Part shown: piece by piece, positions 1 to 7,822 of the stretch
How the letters are laid out: each line of letters begins with the position of its first letter
Numbering within the stretch: the stretch's first letter is position 1
Assembly: GCA_964644705.1 (NCBI GenBank)
Contig: CAZXYF010000063.1
Location: 1-15,610 of the forward strand
DNA: 15,610 nucleotides
Direction of reading: 5' to 3'
Origin: CAZXYF01 sp964644705
GTDB taxonomy: Bacteria > Planctomycetota > Brocadiia > SM23-32
Notes under the pieces: model-generated
Database searches by the model: none
The model's input: only the letters and a program-made list of their open reading frames with translations
Told to the model about the DNA's origin: nothing
Program-made: the position numbers and the translations under genes

Positions 1-581
1 TACTCCCTCACATCATCGTCGCAGTCTTCCAAGCGGATGTGGAGGATGGCCTCGCGGTTTTTGGATTTTTTTCTCGGCGGCAGCCGGACGATGTCACGTG
101 CGTGAAAGCCAGTGTCGGCGAGTTCCTCGAGCGTAACCTCCAGGACGTCGTCGAAATCATCGTGATCTACCACTCCCCGGTGCACCAGATCGTCATCGGC
201 TTCGTACTGCGGCTTGAACAGGGAGAGGATAAAACCTTCGTCGTTGAGCTGACGGGCGGCACTGGGGAGGATATAACGTTGCTGTGTCCAGGCGACGTCG
301 ATGGTGACCAGATTAACTGTTTCGGGAAGATCCACGTGCATGGCGTTGGTTCGTTCCATGACCACGACGCGGTCATCTTTGCGGAGTTTCCATTCCAGCA
401 TGCCGTAGCCGGTATCAACGGCATAGACTTTCTCAGCGCCTCTCTGCAACATGCAGTCGGTGAAACCACCAATGTTGCACCCGAAATCGGCGGCAATGCG
501 GTCTTTCACATCGATTTCGAGGTCATCAAGAGCGAAATCCAGTTTTTCGCCCCCACGGCCGACAAAAGGTCCTTTGTGCAT
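1..581 (-). CDS. TlyA-like FtsJ-fold SAM-dependent RNA methyltransferase lacking the S4 domain (3' end at window edge)
   Basis: Probable 2'-O-methyltransferase acting on rRNA in the cytoplasm. Reading down from ATG 581 gives 193 codons with no stop; the last two bases in the window are TA, so the next codon may be the stop. Visible motifs: RGGEKL at residues 9-14, the SAM-binding loop ADFGCNIGGFTDCML around 32-46, AVDTGYGMLEWKLR around 54-67, ERTNA around 76-80, and KPQYEA around 123-128. This is the order seen in TlyA-family enzymes. Those enzymes normally begin with an RNA-binding S4 domain of about 60 residues; here the protein starts at the RGG segment, and only 46 bp separate it from the upstream helicase stop, so no S4 domain is encoded ahead of it. 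It probably follows the helicase in one transcript. No clear Shine-Dalgarno precedes the ATG. The family is clear; the exact target nucleotide is not. Confidence 0.85.
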   Translation of the reverse strand, partial: MHKGPFVGRGGEKLDFALDDLEIDVKDRIAADFGCNIGGFTDCMLQRGAEKVYAVDTGYGMLEWKLRKDDRVVVMERTNAMHVDLPETVNLVTIDVAWTQQRYILPSAARQLNDEGFILSLFKPQYEADDDLVHRGVVDHDDFDDVLEVTLEELADTGFHARDIVRLPPRKKSKNREAILHIRLEDCDDDVRE

Positions 582-627
582 GATAAATATCCGGGCTATT
601 GGCCTGTTAGAGCTCAGAGAGAGGGCG

Positions 628-2886
628 TCATGTGATAAGAATGGTTAGTACTCCGCGGTCGCCAAAATCAACTCGGACCTGCTGATATTTTCCGGCGCTG
701 TCAACGTTGATGACTTCCCCCTGGCCGTAGCTGCTGTGTTTTACTGCCGACCCCTCCGTCATTTCGTCGCTGCCGTCGATTACCTGCAGCGGCGAATCGG
801 ATCCGACACTTGCCGAGTTACTGCCGCTACCGGTCTGGCTGTTTGATGAGCTCCTTTTGCTGGAGCGTTTAATTTTCCTGGAGCCTGATCGTCCCTTTTT
901 GCGCCGGGCCTGCCGGACCTGACTTTGGAACAGACCGCCACCACCCGAGCGCGAAACGCGTTCCCATTCAACTCCTTCGCCGGGAAGTTCCTTCAAAAAT
1001 GGTGATGGAGTTTGCGGACGTTCCCGGCCGTGCATGTAACGGGTCTGACAATGAGTGATGAACAGACGTTTCCGCGATCGGGTCATGCCAACATGGAACA
1101 GGCGTCGTTCCTCTTCCTCACCGTATTGCGCGTCGCCGTGCGGATTATTCTCCAGTGCTCGCTGGTGGGGGAGAATGTTTTGTTCGAGACCGCAGATGAA
1201 AACGCAGTCGAACTCCAGGCCCTTCGCCGAATGGAGCGTCATGAGTGAGGCGGTGTCGGCCTGTGCATTCCATCCATCCACATCGCTCATCAGAGCGGTC
1301 TGTTCCATGAAATCCAGCAGATTACCGTTCTCGTGTTTCGTGTCGTATTCTTTGGCAAATCCAATGAAGTGGTTGAGAACTTCCCGCACATCCTCTTTTT
1401 CATCCTCGCCAGCCGCGTCGAGGTAATTGATTTCTCCAATGAGGTTTTTCATGAAATCCTCAATGGATTCCTGATCCAGAGAAGTGAGCCTGTCGTAGAG
1501 GTCCCGGAAACCGGCCACCGCACGGCGGGCGCGTGTGGGAAGTTCGTTCAGGCATTCATCATGTTGAATCACCCGGCACAGGGATTCTCCATATTGATTG
1601 GCGATGTTTTCCACCCGTTCCACCGTCTTCGCTCCAATGCCCCGGCTGGGGACGTTCACGATGCGGCGGAACGCTGCGTCGTCATCCGGGTTGATGATGA
1701 GTCGCAGGTAGGCGCGGAGGTCCTTAACCGGTTTCCGATCGAAGAAGCCGACGGTGTCAACCACCTGGTAGGGAACCGGGCCATTGACGAGTTCTTTTTC
1801 CAGTGGAAACGCCTGATATTTTGTGCGGTAGAGTACGGCGATCTCGCCGGGGTCAATTCCCTCATCCACCAGCTCTTCCATTTTGCTGGCTATCCACCGG
1901 GCTTCCCCCTTGCCAGTCGGGAATTCGCGGACGCGGACGGGAGGCCCCTCATTGCGTTCGGTCCACAAAGCCTTTTCGTGTCGCATGCGGTTATTTTGAA
2001 TACATTCGGACGCGGCGCGGAGGATATTGGCGCTGGAGCGGTAATTCTGTTCGAGCATGATCACCTCAGCCCCCGGAAAGTCCTCCTCGAATTCCATGAT
2101 GTTTTCAATCCGGGCCCCCCGCCAGGTGTAAATCATCTGATCGGGGTCTCCGACCGCGGTGATGTTTTTGTGTTTGCCCTGCAAACCTTTGGCGATCAGA
2201 TGCTGGGGCAGGTTGGTGTCCTGGTATTCATCCACCAGCACGTGAAGGTAGCGATTCTGGTACCGTTTCAAAACCTGGGGTGCATTGCTGAACAGGCGCA
2301 CGGTTTTTACCAGTAGATCGTCGAAATCCAGGGCGTTATTGGCCTTAAGCCGCTGTTCATAGATATTATACACTTCGGCCGCCTGTTCCTCGAAATTCCC
2401 CACTGCCTCCAGTTTGGCGTCCGATGGTGTCAGAACATCATCTTTCCATGCGCTGATCGAATCGAGGAGGTCGGAGGGCTTGAAGGTGTCGGGATCAAGA
2501 TTCCGGTCTTTCCGGATCTGGCGGACGATGCGTTGTGAATCGGAGCGGTCATAAATGCTGTAGCCGGGATCCAGACCGATGTGTTCGGCGTTTTGACGCA
2601 GGATGAGGGCGCAGAGGGAGTGAAACGTTTTGACGGTCACTTCCGCTCCCACAAGCGATTCCACCCGGTGACGCATCTCCTGGGAGGCTTTATTCGTAAA
2701 GGTGATCCCCACGATTCGGTCGGGGGGCGTGCCCTGGCGTACGAGGTGGGCGATACGCCGCGTGATAACCCGGGTTTTTCCGCTGCCGGCTCCGGCAACA
2801 ACGAGGAGTGGTCCCTCGCCGTAGGTCACAGCCCGACGCTGAGGTTCGGTGAGATCATCGAGGATGGGGTCGGAGTCGTTGGTCAT
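628..2886 (-). CDS. uvrD: UvrD/PcrA/Rep-family superfamily 1A DNA helicase
   Basis: ATP-dependent 3'-5' DNA helicase for repair and replication-fork upkeep, 752 residues, the usual size. Motifs in order: Q-motif LTEPQRRAV (12-20), Walker A AGAGSGKT (31-38), DEYQDTN (219-225), GDPDQMIYTWRG (246-257), NYRSS (281-285), TLHSAKGLEF (550-559) and RRLFHVGMTRSRKRL (594-608). A Ser/Arg/Lys/Gly-rich linker (about 645-712) leads to a small C-terminal domain, VKHSSYGQGEVINV onward (715-752), like the Tudor-like tail of PcrA/UvrD that contacts RNA polymerase. I prefer ATG 2886, just before the conserved helicase start; an in-frame GTG at 2946 would add 20 residues of no family character. Neither has a good ribosome binding site. 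Whether it is uvrD or pcrA proper cannot be settled from sequence alone. No convincing terminator is seen in the gap up to 3079. Confidence 0.95.
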   Translation of the reverse strand: MTNDSDPILDDLTEPQRRAVTYGEGPLLVVAGAGSGKTRVITRRIAHLVRQGTPPDRIVGITFTNKASQEMRHRVESLVGAEVTVKTFHSLCALILRQNAEHIGLDPGYSIYDRSDSQRIVRQIRKDRNLDPDTFKPSDLLDSISAWKDDVLTPSDAKLEAVGNFEEQAAEVYNIYEQRLKANNALDFDDLLVKTVRLFSNAPQVLKRYQNRYLHVLVDEYQDTNLPQHLIAKGLQGKHKNITAVGDPDQMIYTWRGARIENIMEFEEDFPGAEVIMLEQNYRSSANILRAASECIQNNRMRHEKALWTERNEGPPVRVREFPTGKGEARWIASKMEELVDEGIDPGEIAVLYRTKYQAFPLEKELVNGPVPYQVVDTVGFFDRKPVKDLRAYLRLIINPDDDAAFRRIVNVPSRGIGAKTVERVENIANQYGESLCRVIQHDECLNELPTRARRAVAGFRDLYDRLTSLDQESIEDFMKNLIGEINYLDAAGEDEKEDVREVLNHFIGFAKEYDTKHENGNLLDFMEQTALMSDVDGWNAQADTASLMTLHSAKGLEFDCVFICGLEQNILPHQRALENNPHGDAQYGEEEERRLFHVGMTRSRKRLFITHCQTRYMHGRERPQTPSPFLKELPGEGVEWERVSRSGGGGLFQSQVRQARRKKGRSGSRKIKRSSKRSSSNSQTGSGSNSASVGSDSPLQVIDGSDEMTEGSAVKHSSYGQGEVINVDSAGKYQQVRVDFGDRGVLTILIT

Positions 2887-3078
2887 TGGAGATAAATCTG
2901 CCTGTTTTTGGTAGTGGGAATGACGGAAGCTCGGCCGAAAGTCCACCAGAAGATTGCCAGAACGGCCATGTCAGAAAAATCCGGCGCGGGTGCAAACAAA
3001 GTGAATCTTACCCCCTTTGGACGTCCGAAAAATGCCCCTGATGGTACTTAAAAGTTTACGGTGGCGACGGCAATACTG

Positions 3079-4077
3079 TCAAGATTCTGGGCCGGCAGGG
3101 TCGGGTTCGCCGGGGTTGAAATACCAGAACAGACGATCACCGGCATACACCAGCAGAACGGCCGTCACGACTCCCGCGAAAACGTCCACGACGTAATGGT
3201 AACGGCAGTACACGGTTGATATGCATAGAAGTATGACGACGACTGAGTGGATCTGGCGTATTTTTGGAAGGTATATCCAGCTGAAATAAAGAGAGCACAG
3301 GGCAACGGCAACGTGACTGCTGGGGAAGGCGGCGCCTTCGGCCTCAAAATGAACGTAGATAAAATCCATGATGTGAAAGAATGGGCCGGCCTGCACGGAG
3401 TCGGGGAAGGCGAGGGGGTAAAAGTTGAATAGTTCGGCTTGCGGTAAACCCTCAATGGACGCCCAGAACGCCCTTCCACCGATAACGGGCACGAAAATGT
3501 AGGTGAGGTAACATATATAAAAAACAAACGAGACGACCGAAACGTACCGAAAAAATGCCTTTTTGCTCTTGAAATACAGCGCCAGTCCGACGCCCACGAT
3601 CATCACGTAATACGAGAAATATGAGGCATAAAACAGCTCGCTCACCCAGGTGTACGGGAAAGCTCGCATCAGGTATGCGGTGGGCTGGTATCCGAAAAGG
3701 GCTTTGTCGAGGGACGCGAAGAAGCCGTCCAGGTAGCTGCGGACGAACAACCGGTTGAGTATCCCGGTCTCCCGATAAAACGCAGTGTAGAAAAGGATCG
3801 GATAGAAATGGCGGAGGAGGTCGAGAGCGCGCTGGCGGGGGAACTTCCCGTGGAACCGGATGATCAGGTGGACGCTGACCATCGAGAGGGCATGCCCGAT
3901 GAACAGGAACTCCCAATGATCTAAACTCCGTCCAAACAGGATGACGATCAAAGCCGTTATGGCCAGATACGTTTGGGTGGCGTAATCAATGAAGTTGTAC
4001 CGATAGGAATCCGGCCCGTCAGCGGTGTTCTGAGCGGGATGGGAGGGGGGTGCCACGTTGTCGGCGCGATCATTCAT
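3079..4077 (-). CDS. Multi-pass PAP2/AUR1-like membrane protein, candidate ceramide head-group transferase
   Basis: 332 residues with a polar N-terminal tail (1-30) and about six hydrophobic segments (near 38-50, 58-72, 90-100, 148-168, 178-198, 275-312). The two histidine motifs of the PAP2 fold are present: FPSSH (251-255) and RYHYVVD (292-298, H294 and D298). The lipid-phosphatase C1 motif (KxxxxxxRP) is not evident, as in AUR1-type inositol phosphorylceramide synthases, which use the two His and one Asp for phospho-head-group transfer. It is the last gene of the sphingolipid operon, 51 bp after the ceramide reductase gene. AAGGA lies 10 nt before the ATG. From this context I infer transfer of a phospho-head-group (for example phosphoinositol) onto dihydroceramide. 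A lipid phosphate phosphatase is the main alternative. The donor cannot be read from the sequence. Confidence 0.8.
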   Translation of the reverse strand: MNDRADNVAPPSHPAQNTADGPDSYRYNFIDYATQTYLAITALIVILFGRSLDHWEFLFIGHALSMVSVHLIIRFHGKFPRQRALDLLRHFYPILFYTAFYRETGILNRLFVRSYLDGFFASLDKALFGYQPTAYLMRAFPYTWVSELFYASYFSYYVMIVGVGLALYFKSKKAFFRYVSVVSFVFYICYLTYIFVPVIGGRAFWASIEGLPQAELFNFYPLAFPDSVQAGPFFHIMDFIYVHFEAEGAAFPSSHVAVALCSLYFSWIYLPKIRQIHSVVVILLCISTVYCRYHYVVDVFAGVVTAVLLVYAGDRLFWYFNPGEPDPAGPES

Positions 4078-4128
4078 TGGCCGGTTATCCTTTGCTGAGC
4101 CAGCGTTACAAAATCTTCCGCCATGGGA

Positions 4129-5112
4129 TCACAACCAGTTTCGGGAACGATACCACTGGAGGGTCTCATCAATTCCAGTTTCAATATCTGTTGCGCAGAC
4201 GAAATTCAGTTCCTCCTCCATTTTAGCGGCGGAGCACGCCCAGCCCTCCGCAGTAAGTTCCCCGTATTTCTGTTTGTTGAGGATTGTGGGGCTGCCGGTC
4301 AACTGGCCCCTCAGCTCATGAAAAAGGCATACGGGGTATAACAGGACGCTGGGCAGGTAAAGCGGGATGGTCCATTTGTTCATGGCCCGGGCGATGGCAT
4401 TCATGAAATCCGCGATCCGGTGGATTGTCGGCGAGGCCACGTTGTACACGCTGCGGTGGCTCTCGCTCGTCTCCATGCATCGCGCGACGGCAGCCGCCAC
4501 ATCCGGGCCATACGCCAGGCTTAACGGTTGGGTTCCTCCGTCGATCAGGGGCAGGATATGCCATTTGATGGACCGAAATGCTCCGTAGAAATCGGTGTCG
4601 CGGGGGCCAAAGACGGCGGATGGGCGGAGTATGGTCCACGGGAGATTACACTCTCCCATGACGGAGTGTTCGGCCTCCATCTTGCTGCGCCCGTAATCCG
4701 ATACCGGATCCGGCGCAGTATCTTCGTCAGTGGGATCATCCGTTGTCGCCGGGGGCAGAACGGCTCGGCTGGACATGTGGATGAAGTGGCAGGAGGGAGC
4801 AGCGTATCTGTTGGCCACGTGGATAAGGTTGGAAGTCCCGTCGCGGTTAACTCTGTAGTATTCGTCCAGGCTGAGGGCTTTTGTTTTGCCAGCGCAATGA
4901 ATTATACATTCCACGTCCTGAACTGCTTCCTCGAGAGCACTAATCTGTAGGAGGTCACCGTAAAAAACACGGACATCGGAGAGATGTCGCTCGATAAAAT
5001 CGGTGTTGCTGGTCTCTCGGAGCAGCAGGCGAACTTCATGCCCTGACTCCCGGAGTGCATCCAGTATATGACTTCCGATGAAACCGTTGCCACCGGTTAA
5101 AAGTGTTTTCAT
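4129..5112 (-). CDS. cerR: Extended-SDR NAD(P)-dependent oxidoreductase, probable 3-ketoceramide reductase (CerR type)
   Basis: 327 residues with the extended short-chain dehydrogenase/epimerase layout: Rossmann motif TGGNGFIGSH at 6-15, the SS pair at 114-115, catalytic Tyr140 and Lys144 in DYGRSK, then RPSAVFGP in the substrate half. There is no export signal. The ATG overlaps the stop of the bCerS-type gene by four bases (ATGA), so the two are translationally coupled. CerR of Caulobacter crescentus belongs to this family and reduces the 3-keto group of the acylated long-chain base to give dihydroceramide. Position between the ceramide synthase and the PAP2-like transferase supports that role here. 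By sequence alone it could be any NAD-dependent epimerase or 3-beta-hydroxysteroid-dehydrogenase-like enzyme; the function rests on the operon. Confidence 0.82.
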   Translation of the reverse strand: MKTLLTGGNGFIGSHILDALRESGHEVRLLLRETSNTDFIERHLSDVRVFYGDLLQISALEEAVQDVECIIHCAGKTKALSLDEYYRVNRDGTSNLIHVANRYAAPSCHFIHMSSRAVLPPATTDDPTDEDTAPDPVSDYGRSKMEAEHSVMGECNLPWTILRPSAVFGPRDTDFYGAFRSIKWHILPLIDGGTQPLSLAYGPDVAAAVARCMETSESHRSVYNVASPTIHRIADFMNAIARAMNKWTIPLYLPSVLLYPVCLFHELRGQLTGSPTILNKQKYGELTAEGWACSAAKMEEELNFVCATDIETGIDETLQWYRSRNWL

Positions 5113-6239
5113 AGTTCTTTCTCGAAAATTCGGTAAGTTTTATACGGTTTGGCGCCCATTCGTTCCATTGCGCGGATCATCATATCGTTGTCTTCCAGAA
5201 TCCACGACATTTCGGAGTTGAGGTATCCTTTCGCTGTGCCGTTTGCAAAGGTGTCGTGGTAGAGAAGCGCATCGATTCCGCGGGATCGGTACTTTTCAAT
5301 CACACCGAGGGTGATGACGCGGACGCGATCGATTCGATTTCTTCCCAGCAGCAGCCGAACCCATCCGAAGGGAAGCAGTCGGCCATTCAGTCGCCGCAGT
5401 ATTTGATTGTAATCAGGAAGGCTCAGGCTGAACCCGACCGGTTCCCCATCTTTTTCCGCAATCAGCGCCACATCTGGATCAATGATGGGGCGGAGTTCGC
5501 GGGCCATGTATCGAAATTGCTCCTCCGTCATGGGGACAAAGCCCCAGTTTTTTTGCCAGGCCTGATTGTACACCCGGAGCGCCTTTTCAATTTCTTCCCC
5601 AAAATTGTCCATATCCAGCGTGCGGATGGTGACACCGGTGCGTTCACGAATACGGTCGTTGAAGCGCACCAGGTATTCAGGCGTGGAACCATCGGATTCG
5701 TAGTCGAAAGCGAGGAGGTCTTTGGTTTTGCGGTAGCCGATCCGATTAAGCATGCCGCAGTAATACCGCTTCGCATGCGGCATCATGATTGCGGGAGGCC
5801 GGTCGAACCCATCGACGAGCAAACCGCATTCCTCGTTGGTCGAGAAATTGAAGGGACCGCGTACGCGGTCGATTTGACGCTTATGCAGCCAGGCATGGGC
5901 TCGCTCAAACAGCCGGGATGCCACCTGGAAATCGGGTATGCATTCAAAAAAACCAAAACAACCGGCGTTTTCGTCCCAGTATTTGTTGGAACGGTGGTTT
6001 ACGTGCGCCGTGATTCGTCCCACGGTGTCGCCGTTATCTCGAACGGCCAGGAAATACTGCACGTCGGTGAAATCGAAAAGTGGGTTTTTATCCGGGTTGA
6101 AAAACTCTTTTCGTTCCCAGAAAAGGTGGGGTACAAAGTTGGGATCGCGTCGATAGAGTTCGGTTGGGAATCGGATAAAATCGTGCATCTCCGTTGTGCT
6201 ACGGACGGGACGCACACTAATATCGGGGTGATCGGACAT
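5109..6239 (-). CDS. bcerS: GNAT-fold bacterial ceramide synthase (bCerS type)
   Basis: 376 residues of the large GNAT-like family that includes the bacterial ceramide synthase of Caulobacter. Conserved blocks visible: LYRRDPNFVPHL (29-39), ERKEFFNPDKNPLF (42-55), AVRDNGDTVGRITA (65-78), FGFFE (95-99), RGPFNFSTNEECGLLVDGF (127-145), HAKRYYCGML (155-164), and a C-terminal GNAT half containing a long-chain N-acyltransferase-like core. Bacterial enzymes of this type N-acylate 3-ketosphinganine using an acyl thioester and are unrelated to eukaryotic ceramide synthases. There are no membrane segments. The gene lies 45 bp after spt and overlaps the next gene by four bases. The ATG has no obvious Shine-Dalgarno. 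The residues deciding acyl-chain length cannot be read. Confidence 0.85.
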   Translation of the reverse strand: MSDHPDISVRPVRSTTEMHDFIRFPTELYRRDPNFVPHLFWERKEFFNPDKNPLFDFTDVQYFLAVRDNGDTVGRITAHVNHRSNKYWDENAGCFGFFECIPDFQVASRLFERAHAWLHKRQIDRVRGPFNFSTNEECGLLVDGFDRPPAIMMPHAKRYYCGMLNRIGYRKTKDLLAFDYESDGSTPEYLVRFNDRIRERTGVTIRTLDMDNFGEEIEKALRVYNQAWQKNWGFVPMTEEQFRYMARELRPIIDPDVALIAEKDGEPVGFSLSLPDYNQILRRLNGRLLPFGWVRLLLGRNRIDRVRVITLGVIEKYRSRGIDALLYHDTFANGTAKGYLNSEMSWILEDNDMMIRAMERMGAKPYKTYRIFEKEL

Positions 6240-6284
6240 GGATAAGAGATGAAAAAGTTGAGTTGAGCCGGTCTTTATCGGGAA

Positions 6285-7490
6285 TCAGATAATTCCGAGT
6301 TGACGGCCGATTTGTCCCAGGGTTTCAATGGCCCGCCGAATCTGACTTTCCGTGTGGGTGGCCATGAGGCTGATGCGAAGCAGCGAGGAATTTGGGGGGA
6401 CGGCCGGCGGGACAACGGGATTGACGAAAATACCCTCCCGCTCCAGTAACTTACACATTTTCAGGCAGACTTCACCATCGCCCAGATAGACGGGCAGAAT
6501 GGGCGTTTCACTCTCCCCCAGGTCGTAGCCCAGGTCTTCCAGACCTTCGCGCATCATCTTCGTGTTGTCCCAGAGTTTATCGAGGCGTTCAGGTTCATTT
6601 CGCATTATCTCCAGAGCGGCCAGCACGGCGGCCGTATTGGCGGGACTCATGCTCGCACTGAAGATCAGGGAGCGCGAATTGTGTCGCAGATATTCGATGG
6701 TCTGTTTGTCCGCGGCAATGAAACCTCCAAGGGAGGCAAGTGATTTACTGAAGGTGCCCATGATCAGATGCACTCTGTCAGTCAGCCCAAAATGGTTGGA
6801 GGTGCCGGATCCCTCCTCGCCGAGAACGCCAATGGCGTGGGCATCATCAACCATGACAACGGCGTTGTGTTCTTCGGCCAGCTCAACAATTTGCGGGAGC
6901 GGGGCAATATCTCCCTCCATGCTGAAAACACCGTCAATAACGATCATTTTACCATCTTCCGGATCCAGCTGGCTGAGCCTGTCTTCCAACGATTCCATAT
7001 CGTTATGGGTAAACCGCAGCAGGTCGCCGAAAGACAGAAGGCACCCATCGACGATGCTTGCGTGATCACTTTTGTCGGTGATAACGTAGTCGCCGCGTCC
7101 GACCAGGCAGCTGATCACCCCGAGGTTGACCTGGAAGCCGGTGGAATAGAGTGCCACCGCTTCTTTGTCCACCAGATCCGCCAGTTTCTCTTCCAGTTCG
7201 AGATGAATATCGAGAGTGCCGTTCAGGAAGCGCGATCCAGCGCATCCGGAGCCGTATTTCTCTACCGCGTCTTTGACCGCTTCGCGGATTTTCGGATGAG
7301 TGGTGAGCCCGAGATAGCTGTTGGAGCCCAGCATCAGGACGTCTTCTCCGTTCATTTGGACTTCGGTATCCTGCGCGGAGGATACCGGTCGAAAATACGG
7401 ATAGAGTCCCGACTCCTTCACCTGACGTGCGTCGTCATAATCCCTGACCTTTTTGAGCAATGGACGGTCGATGAGTGATGATTCCTGCAT
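6285..7490 (-). CDS. spt: Serine palmitoyltransferase, PLP-dependent alpha-oxoamine synthase
   Basis: Condenses L-serine with a fatty acyl thioester to 3-ketosphinganine plus CO2, the committed step of sphingolipid synthesis. From ATG 7490 it has 401 residues. Seen: YPYFRPV (30-36), GSNSYLGL (55-62), GSGCAGSRFLNGT (80-92), H143 in SDHASIVDG (ring-stacking His), D215-D216-A-H218, and the PLP lysine K249 in GTFSKSLASLGG. The GTFSKS form of the lysine motif is typical of bacterial SPT; KBL and BioF usually read GTLGKA. I chose ATG 7490 because GAGG sits about 10 nt upstream and the length matches soluble bacterial SPTs; in-frame ATG 7508 and GTG 7532 are alternatives. It is first in the operon with bCerS, CerR and the PAP2-like gene. 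It is cytoplasmic and likely homodimeric. Confidence 0.92.
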   Translation of the reverse strand: MQESSLIDRPLLKKVRDYDDARQVKESGLYPYFRPVSSAQDTEVQMNGEDVLMLGSNSYLGLTTHPKIREAVKDAVEKYGSGCAGSRFLNGTLDIHLELEEKLADLVDKEAVALYSTGFQVNLGVISCLVGRGDYVITDKSDHASIVDGCLLSFGDLLRFTHNDMESLEDRLSQLDPEDGKMIVIDGVFSMEGDIAPLPQIVELAEEHNAVVMVDDAHAIGVLGEEGSGTSNHFGLTDRVHLIMGTFSKSLASLGGFIAADKQTIEYLRHNSRSLIFSASMSPANTAAVLAALEIMRNEPERLDKLWDNTKMMREGLEDLGYDLGESETPILPVYLGDGEVCLKMCKLLEREGIFVNPVVPPAVPPNSSLLRISLMATHTESQIRRAIETLGQIGRQLGII

Positions 7491-7563
7491 ACGTGGAATA
7501 CCTCGCATGATTGTCGCAGCGTGACGGGGCACTTCCCCCAGATCGTAGCAATGAGTCTTGAGA

Positions 7564-7593
7564 ACCGCTATTAATTCTGCTTATGTTAGCGGT
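7564..7593. repeat. 7-bp inverted repeat with 16-bp spacer upstream of spt
   Basis: ACCGCTA (7564-7570) and TAGCGGT (7587-7593) are perfect reverse complements. They overlap the region just downstream of the candidate spt -10, where a repressor site or a 5'-UTR hairpin could act. Arms this short can occur by chance. Confidence 0.3.
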
Positions 7594-7623
7594 ATGTTAC
7601 AGCGAAAACGGGGGGCTTTGCAA
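7594..7623 (-). promoter_or_regulatory. Weak sigma70-like promoter candidate for the spt operon
   Basis: On the minus strand TTGCAA (7623-7618) and TAACAT (7599-7594) are separated by 18 bp; each matches the consensus at 4 of 6 positions. Transcription would start near 7587, about 97 nt before ATG 7490. It is the best pair I found in the region but is not strong. Confidence 0.3.
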
Positions 7624-7779
7624 CGAATATAAAACTGAAGACGTTTTTGGAGTTGTGGGCTGTGGTTTGTTTAATGATACAATAACCGGCGAATCAGAGG
7701 GTAAATGCTGATGATGAATCTTGTGTGAGTTCCAGAAAGGCCGTTTTTACAACCGGGAGCCCGAAAACCACGGATTTGT

Positions 7780-7808
7780 GGAACTTTTTGAAAGCTTCCG
7801 ACGTCTAA
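7780..7808 (+). promoter_or_regulatory. ECF-type promoter of the sigma/anti-sigma operon (likely autoregulated)
   Basis: GGAACTT (7780-7786), a 15-bp spacer, then CGTCTAA (7802-7808). Counted as GGAAC to CGTC the spacing is 17 bp, within the usual ECF range. It lies directly before an ECF sigma gene, the usual place for an autoregulated ECF promoter. The expected start of transcription (about 7814-7816) leaves only some 7-9 nt before ATG 7823, and no Shine-Dalgarno fits there, so the transcript would be nearly leaderless. Confidence 0.65.
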
Positions 7809-7822
7809 TAAAGTAGCGACAC

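Larger units (their letters stand above)
7491..7822. other. Divergent intergenic region between spt and the ECF sigma gene
   Basis: 332 bp without a credible gene. It carries the promoters of both flanking operons: a strong ECF-type promoter for the sigma gene at its right end and a weak sigma70-like candidate for spt. Other structure: an inverted repeat ACCGCTA/TAGCGGT (7564-7570 and 7587-7593), two direct TATGTTA copies 11 bp apart (7582 and 7593), and a TACAAT hexamer near 7677 with no good -35 partner. I see no tRNA, riboswitch or terminator in it. Confidence 0.7.

Noticed and set aside
1333..2316. Long plus-strand open frame antisense to the helicase, and a similar one at 6768-7478 antisense to spt
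   Set aside because: Their minus-strand partners carry full sets of family motifs; the antisense translations show no domain and arise from codon bias of the real genes.
3019..3026. GGACGTCC palindrome between the PAP2-like gene and the helicase
   Set aside because: Single short palindrome with no promoter beside it; chance is sufficient.
6285..7490. BioF or glycine C-acetyltransferase (KBL) identity for the alpha-oxoamine synthase
   Set aside because: GTFSKSLASLGG around the PLP lysine and the ceramide-pathway neighbours fit serine palmitoyltransferase better; no biotin or threonine-degradation genes are present.
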